64,000 bases of DNA from Desmodus rotundus (Eukaryota; Chordata; Mammalia; Chiroptera; Phyllostomidae): contig NC_071391.1 in assembly GCF_022682495.2 (NCBI RefSeq), positions 14,049,680 to 14,113,679 on the forward strand, read 5' to 3'. How positions within the stretch are numbered: the stretch's first letter is position 1; each line of letters opens with the position of its first letter. Positions 25,901-34,431 of this stretch are shown here, in pieces. The notes beneath the pieces are model-generated. The model saw nothing but the letters and a program-made list of their open reading frames with translations. It had not been told where the DNA came from and made no database searches. A program made the position numbers and the translations under genes.

Positions 25901-28900
25901 TTGATTTGGATGAGCTGATTTCTGGTGTCTCATCCACAACCCCAGGGCAGGCTGTTCACTTTACTTCCTGAGTACCCTCTGCCCGCCCCCCCCAAAATGT
26001 CCCACTGTCCCTCTCCCTCCTCCCGCCCACTCAGCTCCAAGTACCCACTGCACCAGTTTCTAGATTCTCTTACGGAGTTTTCCTCATACAGGCTCACCGC
26101 GGAGATGTGGAGGCCCGGGTCCGGACCACCGCAGAGAAGTGAGTGCCGCAGTGAAGCACGATTTGTTTGGTTTCCTAGTGCACATAAAATTACGCTTACA
26201 CCACGCTGTAGTCTATTGAGTGTGCGATAGCATTATGTCTAAAAAAAACCAATGTACATAACTGAATTTAAAAATACTTTATTGCTAAAAAATGCTAACC
26301 ATCCTTTCCAGCCTTCAGTGGGTCATAATCCTTTTGCTGCTGGAGGGTCTTACCTTCAATTTGCAAAAAAAAAGAGCTTTCTGCAAAGCGCAATAATACG
26401 AGATATGCCTGTAATGAACATGTATCACTTTCACATTAAATTTTAAAAGTTACTTTGTACGTTACAGAAGTAACCTATATCTGCTATAAACACGAGAAGT
26501 CAAATAATACATCAGTGCACCCAGTAAGTGCAAGTCCCTCCCCGTGTACACCATGTCCAGAGGCACCTACGGGTAACTGGTTGGAGAATTTCTATATATA
26601 GGAAAAAAAAAAAAGCTCTGGCTGGTGTGGCTCAGTGGATTGAGCACCAGCCTTCGAACCAAAGGGTCACAAGTTCGATTCCCAGTCAAGAGAACATGCC
26701 TGGGTTGCCGGCCAGGTCCCCAGTAGGGGGCGCGTAAGAGGTAAACACAACACACACTGATGTTTCTCTCTCTCTCTTTCTCCCTCCCTTCCCCTCTCTC
26801 TGAAAATAAATAAATAAAATCTTTTTAAAAAAACCCCACATATTTATTTAAACCAACTACCAACAAACACACACTCCCCACCCTTCCAGGGCCACAGCAG
26901 GCTGAATCCCTCCATCAACTCCCCTCCAGTGTTCCGGGGCACCCTCGTGTCAGGGTGGCCTCCAATCAGAAGGCCAGGGTTCGAACCCCAGTTCTGCCAC
27001 TCACCTCGCCTCTGTACACCTCAGGTTCTTCAGCTATAAAGCGGGGACGATGGTAACGCTCTGCGTTTACGGTTCTGGGGGGAACGCCCTTGCACAGCAA
27101 GTGCTCGGAATGGTGCCAGGCAAAGTGGGCGCCTCATGGTGCCCGCTCTCACCGCTGCTACTGTCTGACAACGCGCACTGTTATTTTCTGTCCTCCAGCA
27201 GGGACGCACTCAAAGTCATCCTTAACTAACGTATAAACCGGTAAGGCATTACTGAGCGCCTACTCTCTGCGGGGCGCTGGGCAAACCCAAGTTCAGGCAC
27301 TGACTCCGTGTGCCTCTGGAAGTTGATGGCGGTGCTGGGGGTGCACGGGCACATACACCAATAACACCAGCAACAGCCACAATAGCCCCGCACAGAGGCA
27401 GCTCTCCACAGTCCTTGAAAGACTCAACACGTGTTGTCTCATCCAAGTCTGAGGACCGCCCTGCGCGGAAACCAAAGCTGGCATCACAGAGAAGAAACAG
27501 AGGCTCCGGCCGTTCAGTGCCCAGTCTCAGGGTACACAGCTGAGAAGGCTAAGCAAGGACTCAAACCCCAGCCGGGTGGATCCATGACCTCTCCAAAGAT
27601 CCACTATGGAGCAGTAACCATACAGGGTTAAACTGAGTTAGGCAAAGGGACCCAAGAGGCTGGACAAGGGAAAGGGCAGTGGGGGCTGCTGGAGCCCACG
27701 GGGCAGGCTATGTGGGGTGGAGGCACTGCTGTGATTATTCCCACAAGCCAGCCTTGTCTCCACAGCCGGACCGTGGTGTCCTGGAGGGCCGGCCCACGCC
27801 CCGACCTTTCTGTACTGCCACTCTTGCCCGGCTGGCCGAGGACTGGACACACTCCTGCCTGGCACCCACCTCGTCAGCACCTCTCACTAAATCATCCATG
27901 ATAACCTGCCCCCAGGGGGAGGGAGGATAGGACAGCACTATCACCGAGGGGTCAGGAGGCAGCTGAGGGGAGGCAAAGCCGTCCTCCGGGTCAGAGACGG
28001 GGCCTGGATGTGGAGCGAAGTGAACACACAGACCTGGGTTCCAGTTCAGCCTCAGGTTCTGACTCCCTTGAGGTCCTTGGGCCAGCCTCCCTGCCTCCCT
28101 GAGGCTCAGCCTCCTCATGTATGAAATGGGCAGACGGACCCCCACGCCCTGGGTGCTTACGAGGGCTAAAGGAGCCAACACTGGGAACAGGCTTCAGGAA
28201 GTAAGAAGCTATCTAAATGCCTGCTAGCACAGAGGGAGGGCTGACACTTGTTAAGGACCGAGGTGATACACATTAAGGAATCCATATTAATTAGCTCACC
28301 TACCAGATGAGGCTCAGAGAGGACAAAAACCTGCCCAGGTCTTGCAGCTGGAAAGTGGTGGAGTAGGATTTGAACCCAGGTCCCTCTAAGCCCATTGTTC
28401 TTCCCCTGCAGAGGGGCCTCCAGGCAGGAAGGCAGCGTTTGCCCCAAAGCAGCGTGTGTCTGCCACGTGGAGTCGGTGTCAGGACTCAGACTGGCTCCTC
28501 TGAGGCACTCATCACAAAGGCCCCAGCCCTGGGGCCTTCAGGCTTGGCCTCTTCCATCTGGTCCCCTCCCACTGGTCTTCCCAGATCAGCTCAGCTCAGG
28601 GACTCAGGAAGGTTTCTAGTCCTGATGATGCCATTAGAAATCCACAGGGGTCCCTGACCACCTGAGCGCCAGGGAGCCAGCAACCCCTTGGTCAAAGGAG
28701 GGGCTGGTGCCAGAGCTCAGCTGGGGCTTGGCTGGGGGGCCCCATGAGAGGGGAAGGAGCCAGCTCATTAGAAGGAGAAACAATGGGGTATGTCTAGGCC
28801 TTTTTCTCTTAGACTCTGGAGCAGTGACACCTCCTCTCCCTCCTCTCCAAATGGGGCCAGAATTATGGAGAAGGCACATCAACTCTTCCCCCATGACACC

Positions 28901-29782
28901 CACTGTCCACTTCTCTGAAATCCACCTCTCAACTGCCCAACACCAGAGAGGGGCAGGGAGAAGGCTGAAGGGGAGGGCAGATCAGGGTCCTGGGTGCTCA
29001 TTGCAGCAGGGACTCCCCCTTCCCCAGAGTTCCTGGCTATTCCTGGACCATCCAATCCAGACGCCCCCTCCCACAGCTGGGCCTAGGATGCCTGGGCCGA
29101 GACTGAGCCTTCTGCACCTGCACACACCTGACAAGGTCAGGGCTTGTCCAAATCCACAGAGGGTCCTGGCACGCCAGGCCTGGAAGTGAGGCACCTCTGG
29201 CCGGGCAGGGCTGGGGGAGGGGCCCACGACTCCCTCCTTCCTGCACCAAGGTTGTCCGTTGCCCTAAGAAACTGGGACCCGCGGGACATCCAGCCTGCTC
29301 ACATCTTTACGGGAGCTTTCAGACTGGGCACAGGCGAGCCTGCCTGCATCCTCTGGGATCTCATTCCAGATCCCAGGCCGTAAAGCCGCGGAGAAGGCAG
29401 CCCCTGCGTCCATCCTCCAATTTCAGCTCAGAATCTCCTAGCCTAGGACAGGGAATGGCGGAGGAGCTGGCTGCACCACGGATATGCCGCTGCTATCAGT
29501 CTGGACTTGCGGCTGCGGGGGATTCTGGGGCTCCGTCCAGGGAAGAGACCCCATCTCCAGGCCGCCCTCTCCTTCCGGAGGTCTGGTGTTTGTGTTCTGG
29601 GGGCGGAGCGGGTGGGGTGAGGTGAGCCGGGGCAGAGCAGTCTGGGCTGAAGGGCGGGGCGTGGAGGCCGGGGATTCTCACCTGAAATTGGGAGGCGACG
29701 CGATGTGGAGCCCCAGGAACGGGGAGGCGGCAGGCGGGGACGCGGCCCCCCCGCCCAGGCCGCCGCTCTCTCGCTCCGCCAT
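10859..29782 (-). CDS. MAPK8IP1: JNK-interacting protein 1 (JIP1 / islet-brain 1), complete
   Basis: JIP1 is a cytoplasmic scaffold that tethers MLK, MKK7 and JNK. It also links cargo such as APP to kinesin-1, mainly in neurons and islet beta cells (family knowledge). Twelve exons join in frame to 703 residues (human 711). The domains in order are a conserved N-terminus (about 1-69), an acidic stretch in exon 3 ([10 protein letters not shown]), the JNK-binding D-site [18 protein letters not shown] (about 149-166), a long disordered Ser/Pro region (194-450), an SH3 domain (about 480-541), a PTB domain (about 553-692), and the kinesin-binding terminus TEDIYLE. The eight-residue shortfall lies wholly in exon 3, in the QG/SQ repeat before the D-site. 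The start ATG at 29780-29782 has A at -3 and G at +4. No internal stop or frameshift was found. Confidence 0.97.
11274..11372 (-). CDS. MAPK8IP1: MAPK8IP1 exon 11
   Basis: It encodes [19 protein letters not shown] and [13 protein letters not shown] of the PTB domain. The acceptor CCCACAG and donor GTACGT are intact. Confidence 0.95.
11506..11576 (-). CDS. MAPK8IP1: MAPK8IP1 exon 10
   Basis: It encodes [20 protein letters not shown] and KNN in the PTB fold. The donor is GTAAGT and the acceptor CCCGTAG. Confidence 0.95.
11660..11776 (-). CDS. MAPK8IP1: MAPK8IP1 exon 9
   Basis: It encodes exactly 39 codons, from [16 protein letters not shown] to KADDSQEAQ, in the PTB domain. Human has Lys where this exon ends in Gln, next to the junction. 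Confidence 0.95.
11885..11994 (-). CDS. MAPK8IP1: MAPK8IP1 exon 8
   Basis: It encodes [20 protein letters not shown] and ends in CAAMQK, the first strand of the PTB domain. The donor is GTACCT and the acceptor TTTCCAG. Confidence 0.95.
12227..12399 (-). CDS. MAPK8IP1: MAPK8IP1 exon 7 (SH3 domain)
   Basis: It encodes most of the SH3 domain: [40 protein letters not shown] and AYYAIEV. The donor is GTAGTG and the acceptor GGGGACAG. Confidence 0.96.
12400..12985 (-). other. MAPK8IP1: MAPK8IP1 intron 6
   Basis: A 586-bp intron. No coding or repeat feature was recognised. Confidence 0.6.
12986..13061 (-). CDS. MAPK8IP1: MAPK8IP1 exon 6
   Basis: It encodes [20 protein letters not shown] and RAIF, leading into the SH3 domain. 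The donor is GTAAGA and the acceptor CCCCTAG. Confidence 0.95.
13241..14053 (-). CDS. MAPK8IP1: MAPK8IP1 exon 5 (large disordered-region exon)
   Basis: An 813-bp exon of 270 full codons encodes the Ser/Pro-rich linker. It runs from [20 protein letters not shown] through [40 protein letters not shown] and [20 protein letters not shown]. The minus-strand donor is GTGAGT and the acceptor CTCTCCAG. Sequence and length match the mammalian exon. Confidence 0.97.
14286..14367 (-). CDS. MAPK8IP1: MAPK8IP1 exon 4
   Basis: It encodes [20 protein letters not shown] and SSSPLKT. Its first two residues complete the JNK-binding domain that begins in exon 3. The donor is GTAAGT and the acceptor CTGCACAG. 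Confidence 0.95.
14368..15871 (-). other. MAPK8IP1: MAPK8IP1 intron 3
   Basis: 1.5 kb of pyrimidine-rich unique sequence. No extra exon was found. The right end merges into the CpG-rich block around exon 3. Confidence 0.6.
15680..16330. promoter_or_regulatory. MAPK8IP1: CpG-rich block around MAPK8IP1 exon 3 (possible internal promoter)
   Basis: A dense CpG stretch covers exon 3 and both flanks, more than 13 kb downstream of the first-exon CpG island. An in-frame methionine (MLQMDLID) lies 21 codons into the exon and could serve as a start for a shorter product. Promoter activity is inference; the sequence shows only CpG density and the start codon. Confidence 0.4.
15872..16162 (-). CDS. MAPK8IP1: MAPK8IP1 exon 3 (acidic stretch and JNK-binding site)
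   Basis: Ninety-seven codons start at [19 protein letters not shown] and include [15 protein letters not shown], the acidic run and the D-site [18 protein letters not shown]. The acceptor CCCCGCAG lies just above 16162 and the donor GTAAGG just below 15872. It is eight codons shorter than human, all in the low-complexity GQ/SQ segment. The exon lies inside a CpG-rich block. Confidence 0.95.
16363..16520. repeat. Tandem duplication of an about 79-bp unit
   Basis: Unit 1 (16363-16440) and unit 2 (16441-16520) both run AGTCCACAC..., ...TGACTCTG..., CTCCCGTT and CTTGGCAACGGC, with scattered substitutions. Each unit ends with the same GGCAAC core (16426-16431 and 16505-16510), 79 bp apart. It lies in MAPK8IP1 intron 2, upstream of exon 3 in the sense of transcription. 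Confidence 0.85.
16503..16570. promoter_or_regulatory. Inverted repeat with RFX-like and TGACCTCA-like half-sites
   Basis: The left arm reads TTGGCAAC, a 5-bp gap, then GTGACCTCAC (16503-16525). The right arm is its imperfect reverse complement, GTGAGGTCAC, a 4-bp gap, then GTTGCCATGG (16549-16572). GGCAAC/GTTGCC is the RFX X-box half-site. TGACCTCA resembles a CREB/ATF or nuclear-receptor half-site. Factor binding is inference. Confidence 0.45.
16571..18117 (-). other. MAPK8IP1: MAPK8IP1 intron 2, remaining part
   Basis: No exon was found. A 21-base A run (17915-17935) sits next to an old MIR/L2-like remnant (17945-17990). Confidence 0.55.
17915..17935 (+). repeat. A21 homopolymer
   Basis: Twenty-one consecutive adenines are followed by GAAAAGAAA. 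No retroposed gene body precedes it, so it is read as a simple repeat. Confidence 0.9.
18118..18223 (-). CDS. MAPK8IP1: MAPK8IP1 exon 2
   Basis: It encodes [20 protein letters not shown] and [15 protein letters not shown]. The serine in GIS corresponds to human Ser59, a residue with a reported diabetes variant, and it is the reference residue here. The acceptor CCACCAG and donor GTAAGG are intact. Confidence 0.96.
21805..22135 (-). mobile_element. LINE-1 3' end fragment
   Basis: The plus-strand text CTGTTTCTATTTTGTTCC, then GATTCCATGACTGAG and GACTGGCTTACTTCACTTA, reads as the inverted L1 3' region (the common GTTTCTGTTTTGTTC...TTCACTTAGCATA block). It is diverged and truncated. Confidence 0.6.
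25000..25480 (+). mobile_element. Ancient L2-like LINE fragment
   Basis: A pyrimidine-rich series in L2 sense order (CCCAAGACATCGATC, TGCTCCCTGCCTCAACC, TGCGTTCCCCGCTCTC) resembles the L2 3' coding region. It is heavily diverged. Confidence 0.4.
25760..25775 (+). repeat. G16 homopolymer
   Basis: Sixteen consecutive guanines in MAPK8IP1 intron 1, which is a C run in the transcript sense. It is prone to sequencing and assembly length error. Confidence 0.9.
26089..26411. mobile_element. Tigger1-derived DNA transposon, internally deleted
   Basis: The 323-bp element starts CAGGCTCACCGCGGAGATG and ends GCGCAATAATACGAGATATG-CCTG, so its termini are inverted (CAGGC...GCCTG). It is flanked by TA on both sides (26087-26088 and 26412-26413). 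Internal text (GCGATAGCATTATGTCTAAA, AAAATACTTTATTGCTAAAA, CTTCAGTGGGTCATAATC) matches Tigger1 termini joined without the pogo-type transposase. It is therefore a non-autonomous copy of an ancient Tc1/mariner superfamily element. Confidence 0.8.
26615..26833 (+). mobile_element. Ves-type tRNA-derived SINE
   Basis: It begins CTCTGGCTGGTGTGGCTCAG, followed by B-box-like GGTCACAAGTTCGATTCC. It then has a TC-rich stretch (TTTCTCTCTCTCTCTTTC) and ends in AAATAAATAAATAAAATC. This is the bat Ves SINE in sense orientation, in MAPK8IP1 intron 1. Confidence 0.88.
28230..28395 (-). mobile_element. MIR SINE
   Basis: It contains the diagnostic AGATGAGGCTCAGAGAGG and CTTGCAGCTGGAAAGTGG, then ATTTGAACCCAGGTC. 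This is an ancient, diverged copy. Confidence 0.6.
29682..29782 (-). CDS. MAPK8IP1: MAPK8IP1 exon 1 coding part
   Basis: The ATG lies at complement 29780-29782. The exon encodes [20 protein letters not shown] and [13 protein letters not shown], identical to the human N-terminus as I recall it. The donor GTGAGA is just below 29682. It lies in a CpG island. Confidence 0.97.
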
Positions 29783-29801
29783 TCTCCGGCACAGCCCTGG
29801 C

Positions 29802-29804
29802 CAT
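29802..29804 (-). promoter_or_regulatory. MAPK8IP1: Out-of-frame upstream ATG before the MAPK8IP1 start
   Basis: An ATG lies 22 nt upstream of the main ATG in a different frame. It has C at -3 and G at +4. Its frame runs through exon 1 ([20 protein letters not shown]), overlapping the start codon. If transcription starts upstream of it, it forms an overlapping uORF bypassed mainly by leaky scanning. Confidence 0.45.
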
Positions 29805-30014
29805 CCGGGCGGAGCGCGGTACGGAGGCGGCGGCGGAGGCGGCGGAGGTGGCGGAAGGGACGGAGGAGGGGGCGCGGCAAGAGGCCGCCGCGGGCTGGAC
29901 CTGCGCGGCGGGCGCACCTGCGCAGGGCAGGGCGAGGCTCCCGACTGCACACGGTTTTCTGGACCTGCGCGAGCGCCACCGCGCGTCCCCGGGCCAAGGC
30001 TGGGGTCTCCGGTT

Positions 30015-30079
30015 CCCCGCCCCGCCCCGCCCCGCCCCTGGGCCCGCTAGCCCCGCCCGCCCGCCCGCCCGCCCGCGGG
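30015..30079. repeat. GC-box array and CCCG microsatellite
   Basis: 30015-30038 repeats CCCCG, giving several overlapping Sp1-type GC boxes on the minus strand. 30051-30079 repeats CCCG. The pair directly abuts the RE1-like site. Confidence 0.85.
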
Positions 30080-30098
30080 CGCTCTCCGAGGTGCTGAA
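30078..30098 (-). promoter_or_regulatory. MAPK8IP1: REST/NRSF binding site (RE1)
   Basis: On the minus strand the 21-bp site reads TTCAGCACC-TCGGA-GAGCGCC. Compared with the consensus TTCAGCACC-ACGGA-CAGCGCC it differs at one unconstrained and one constrained position. It lies about 300 bp upstream of the MAPK8IP1 ATG. REST repression of human MAPK8IP1 outside neurons and beta cells through a promoter NRSE has been reported (established knowledge), so this is most likely that conserved element. Confidence 0.85.
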
Positions 30099-30389
30099 GT
30101 CCCGGCCCTCGCGGACTCTGGCTTGGCCCAGTCCCACCCTAAATTCCACACTGACTCCTCTGTCCCCCGCCCCTCCCGCAAAGCCTCCCCCAAACCCCGC
30201 GTCCTTGCGGGTTCTGCCAGTCGGGGGGCGAGGGCCTAGCGCCCAGGTATCAGGTAACTGTTTGCAGGGCCCTCGTCCCCAGGGCCCAGTCAGTCGCCCG
30301 TGGCAGACAAAGAAGGCGGACCGGAAAGAAGGGTAGCGGAAGAAGACTGAGAAAGGTGAGAGGGTGGCCGCAGTGGGCTACCAGAGCAG

Positions 30390-30560
30390 ACAGGTTTGGA
30401 GTCGGGTGGTGTGACTCCACACCTGTCACAGCCTGGCTCCCCAAGTGATGTGGCCTTGCCTTAGTGACTTAGTCCTGAGGTTTGCTTTTCTCATCTGTGA
30501 AATGGGGAAAATAATGGTCTCTCCCATGGTGGTTGTGAGGATGAAACATAAAACAAATGT
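30390..30560 (+). mobile_element. MIR SINE
   Basis: The text AGTGATGTGGCCTTGCC, then TCATCTGTGAAATGGGG and GGTTGTGAGGATGAAAC, is the MIR core in sense orientation. It lies between the MAPK8IP1 promoter and the CRY2 3' end. Confidence 0.65.
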
Positions 30561-32309
30561 GTTGTCACATAGGTTGAGAAGAGCCCATCTCCTGCTGGAG
30601 CCCAGGTCTCAGCCCACCCTGTCCCCTTACCTTAAGGGGAACCCTCCTAAGGAACCCCCCTAGAGGGCCTTCTCTCTAAAGATTGACCCAAGCCCTATTT
30701 TGGCCCCGAACAGCTACTCATGGTGAACTGAACGCTTCCTCGTGGCTTCTCTCAGCTTTCCCTTCTTCCTGTCAAGGCTTTCCCAGTTTGTTCACTTTTC
30801 TCACTTAGACTTGGGACCTTTCCTTCCACCCCCCCCCCATTATTTTCTTGGGATTCTTTTGGTGGTTTTTCTGCTCCCTCCAGTACCTCTATCCCTTGTT
30901 AGGTTCAGGCTGTGCTTTCTTCCCAGTCTCCTCTCCCCTAGGAGGGCTATAGTCCGTGAATTCTTTCACAGAGCATGGATGATGGACCTGCCAGCTGCTG
31001 GCCAAGGCTAGGGCACCAGCTTTGGTGAATCACAGAGCCTCTCGCGAAACCTCACTGGCTTCTCTGGCCACCTGAGGGAACCGCTCAGGCTGTCCTTCAC
31101 CTCTCTCTGAAGGGGTGTTTCACAGCGTGTGGGGCCTGTTGGCAAAGCTGGACTGCCAACTGGTTAGCCACCCCCTTTTCCTTCAATGGAGCATCTGGAA
31201 AGGAGCTGCAGGCACCAGCCCTGCAGCAAACAGCCCTCAGCTGCAGCCCTGAGAACAAACATCCCAATACCTGGGGCCAAAGGCCTTGGTTTCCCTGCCC
31301 TGGGCTCATCCAAATGGCCACTTTACCCTTCCTGCTACTGCGGTCCAGGCTCCTTTCACTGTGCCCAACCAGTAACCACCTACTGCTATGGTGCCTGGCT
31401 TTTTCTCCCAGGAAAGTGGTCTTGCCATAGCAGCTAACTGTTCCTTAGAATGGGTGCTTTTCCATCTTCTGGGGCCTTTTGCCCAGGAACAAAGGTATCC
31501 CTTTGTACTTAGCCCCTGAGGCCAAGCCAGAGCCATATTACATAGAAGCCAGGAGAAGAAAGAGAAGGAAGGGCGCCATCAGGGGCTTCAAATCAGAGCC
31601 AAGGATGACACAAGCCCCAGGGTCAAGTTTCTCCCTTTATCCTTTCTCTAATTCCTGCAGGACAGCAGGTGACATTCTCAGGCCTTGCCTGAGCCGCTTC
31701 CCATGAGAAGCTGGAGTGTGGGCTAATGCTCTCACTTCCAGTGGTCCCAGTGGTCCCAGGGCAGAAGCCCACACACCGTACACTGCACAGAGCGCAGCAC
31801 TGTCCCATCAAGAGGGCACGAGACAAAGCCAGCACCCAGGCCCTGAGCTTGGCTCTGGGCAGATCGTGACCACTGACCCAAAGCCAGAGGCCCTGCGTGC
31901 CTTCTGTACCACACAGCTGTAACCTAAGTGGCCGAGGTGCAGTGAAGGATGGACTGAGGGCCTCACTGACCCCAGCATGGCGGGGGAGGGGGGGCGGGGC
32001 CAGCTGGGTCAAAGCCCAGGTAAATGCTGAACAACACTCAGGCACCCACCTCATCTGGGGTCTGGAGCGCTCTGTGCCCTTCTGGCTGACTGACCCCCAA
32101 CTCTGACAAAGATCTGGAGCACCAGTTGCTCACCTAGGGGGATCCCCCTTCCTCCATCTCTCTCCAACCCTGCCTCCCTGCCACCTCCAAGGAGGGGTAA
32201 AAGGCTCCCAGTCCCAGCAGAACCAAGATGGTCTGACATAAGGCTTCACCCAGGCTCAGCCTTGCTGATTCCCAGGCCCCAGACGGCCCACAAATTGATG
32301 ACAGCACAG
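30561..32309. other. Spacer between CRY2 3' end and MAPK8IP1 promoter
   Basis: About 1.7 kb with no coding exon recognised. CRY2 and MAPK8IP1 lie head-to-tail on the same strand with roughly the 2-kb spacing I recall for human. Confidence 0.6.
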
Positions 32310-32332
32310 CTTTGTTCAGACAGGATCAGACG

Positions 32333-32338
32333 TTTATG
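32333..32338 (-). terminator. CRY2: Possible CRY2 polyadenylation signal (CATAAA variant)
   Basis: Plus-strand TTTATG is CATAAA in the CRY2 sense. A GU-rich stretch (TGTGCTGTC) follows about 35 nt downstream. No canonical AATAAA lies close by. Confidence 0.45.
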
Positions 32339-33268
32339 AAATAAGTGATATTCACAAACTGTGGGAGAAACACACCTTCCCTGCAACAAAAATCTCTGTA
32401 TAAAGTACATTTTGCCTGCGACCATCTCTTCCCCATGGTGGCCCCTGCATCAGAACGTGGGCCAACGCTCTTTGGTAGCCCCCAGGGACACCTGGGCCAG
32501 GACAGGGGAGGCACAAAGCCATCGTGGCACTCCGGGCCCCTGGACACACCATTTCCCCACTCCTCCTAGCTCCGGGAGTGGACGGCTCCATTCTACTGGG
32601 AATGGGCCAGCATGCCACGGAGGGGGAAGTCGGGTTACGTGGTCTGGCCAACTTGTACCTTAAGGAAGACAGCATCATCAAATAGGCAGGAAAAGGGACT
32701 CATCCTGGTATTTGAAGGTGCTGCTAAGTAAGTAGTGACTCTGGCCCGAAGCCCCCTAGCCCCTGTTTCTCAGACCAGCCCTTCTAGGCTTGCTCTACCC
32801 CCCTTCTGCTGATAGCCCCCAGTTCTCTTTCCTCCTGGCTGGGGCTAGAGGAAAGGGGTATTCCCAACCCAAGGCTTGAAACACACTCCCCCACCTGTGC
32901 CCTGCCCCCCAACACAAGTGTGGGCCATTTCTAGTGAGGGTGACATACATATAACAGTAGGACTCTGAAGGCAGCTCTCTGGCTGAGAAAACCTGAGGAC
33001 ATCTCAGGAAGAAGCCTGTCAATGCGCTGGGCAGCTGAGGGACACGGGCCTGACCTCAGGGCTCTGGTCTGAGGACAGAGGACAGTGGACAGGGAGGCAC
33101 AGGGCTGGGGCCAAGGGAGTTAACAGCTATGAGGCTGGGAAAGGTCACAGGGAGGTAGAGAGGAGAAAGGCCAGTGGCCAGCTTAATGTTACACGTGAGG
33201 ACAGAAATCCAAAAAGGAATCAGCCTCTCAGCTATGAGTGCGCGAGCACGCACTCTCACACACACAAG

Positions 33269-33291
33269 CACACGCGCGCACACACACACAC
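33269..33291 (-). repeat. CRY2: Alternating purine-pyrimidine tract in CRY2 3' UTR, copy 1
   Basis: A 23-bp tract of CA repeats interrupted by CGCGCG, which is UG-rich in the transcript. An identical 23-mer occurs at 34409-34431. Confidence 0.9.
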
Positions 33292-34408
33292 TTTGTGGCT
33301 CTAGTGCAGGCCACGGGGTGGAGGGAAGACTTGCTGCAGCTGACCACAGTCCTTGTTTTCATTCTTTCTCGGCACGGGCCTTCGCCAGTGGGAGGTTGAG
33401 GTGGGAGGCACAGGCCACTCCTGGAATGTAAGGCCTTGGCTTCTCTGGGTCCAACCTCCCGCCTGCTGCTTCTGGAAGGGCTAGTGTGCTGGGTGGGCTC
33501 TCTACTTGACCTTTCCCAACTGTCCCTAGCAGTGCCCACCCTGGCCCACCTGCCCGGGTCCCTGGTACCCAGCTACTGGTGGCGCTGGCATGGCAGCTTG
33601 GGCGCTGGCCACTGCCGGGCCCGGAAGCCTGCAGACCACAGACCAGGACGGCTTCCCTGGAGGGGTGTCAGCTGAGCTCAGCGGCAGCACTGTGGTGTCC
33701 TGGAGTGTGGCCGAGGAGTCCAGGAACCTGCCTCCCCCTGGGGGAGGTGCTGGGTCTCCATAGTCAGCTCTGAACTGGCTCTCAGCTTCTGGGGAAGCAA
33801 CAGCGAGAGCTGGGACACTACTCCTAACCTTAGGTTTCCAGTCCCCAAGACGTGACTGTGCCTCCTAGGTTACTGTCTACAGTACCAGGCACACAGGACA
33901 GGTGCACGTCTGTGTGACGGCAGGAAGTTTTCAGATCTGTCCCCAGCCTTGTGCTCTGGCCTAGATGCCTGAGGAAGGGTCTGGAGGACCCCGGGGCAGG
34001 GAATTTTAAAATGAGATAGAAGCCAGACCAGGTGACTGTGTCTGGACAGCACCCATCCACTCCAGCTGCTCAGCTTCCAGGGCAGGACGGATTCAGCAGG
34101 GCTCTGGAGGAGAACCGGAAATGTCGCCCTCCACTCCTCAGTCCAATGTGAGGAGGCAGAGGGGAGGGGTTGGGGGAGGGGCAGGTGCCAGAATCCCAGC
34201 TAGGGTCCCACCACTTTTCTGTTCAGACAGGGCAGCTGGTTCCCAGGGACAGATGGTGGCTGAGAGTCACAGCCATGACCTCTAGCCTGGTGTCTGAAGG
34301 CTGAGGTGAAGCTGCTACAGGTACTTCTCCAGCCCAGGCAGCGTTCAGAATCACAAGAGTGTAAACAGATGCATGCACACACCAATAGGCACACCACTCC
34401 TTCCCCTG

Positions 34409-34431
34409 CACACGCGCGCACACACACACAC
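34409..34431 (-). repeat. CRY2: Alternating purine-pyrimidine tract in CRY2 3' UTR, copy 2
   Basis: The same 23 bases as at 33269-33291, including the CGCGCG interruption, 1,140 bp away in the same inferred UTR exon. Confidence 0.9.

Larger units (their letters stand above)
18224..29681 (-). other. MAPK8IP1: MAPK8IP1 intron 1 (11.5 kb)
   Basis: The longest MAPK8IP1 intron. It holds an L1 3'-end fragment (21805-22135), L2-like sequence (23120-23350 and 25000-25480), a G16 run, a Tigger1-derived element, a Ves SINE and a MIR. No alternative first exon could be supported by sequence alone. Several long open frames here (for example 20565-21206) are GC-rich chance frames. Confidence 0.6.
29460..30240. 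promoter_or_regulatory. MAPK8IP1: CpG-island promoter of MAPK8IP1
   Basis: A dense CpG block surrounds exon 1. It carries repeated GC boxes, written as CCCCG repeats on the plus strand at 30015-30038, a CCCG array at 30051-30079, and a GGC/GGA-rich stretch near 29823-29856. No TATA box is seen. Transcription runs on the minus strand, probably starting near 29850-30000; the exact start cannot be fixed from sequence. Confidence 0.75.

Noticed and set aside
26615..26833. tRNA-like A/B box sequence
   Set aside because: It is the tRNA-derived head of a Ves SINE with a poly(A)-type tail, not a tRNA gene. The same applies to the other Ves copies.
29469..29489. Second RE1-like match (CTGCACCACGGAT) in MAPK8IP1 intron 1
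   Set aside because: Only the left half fits the REST consensus; the right half has at least four mismatches. The site at 30078-30098 is far better.
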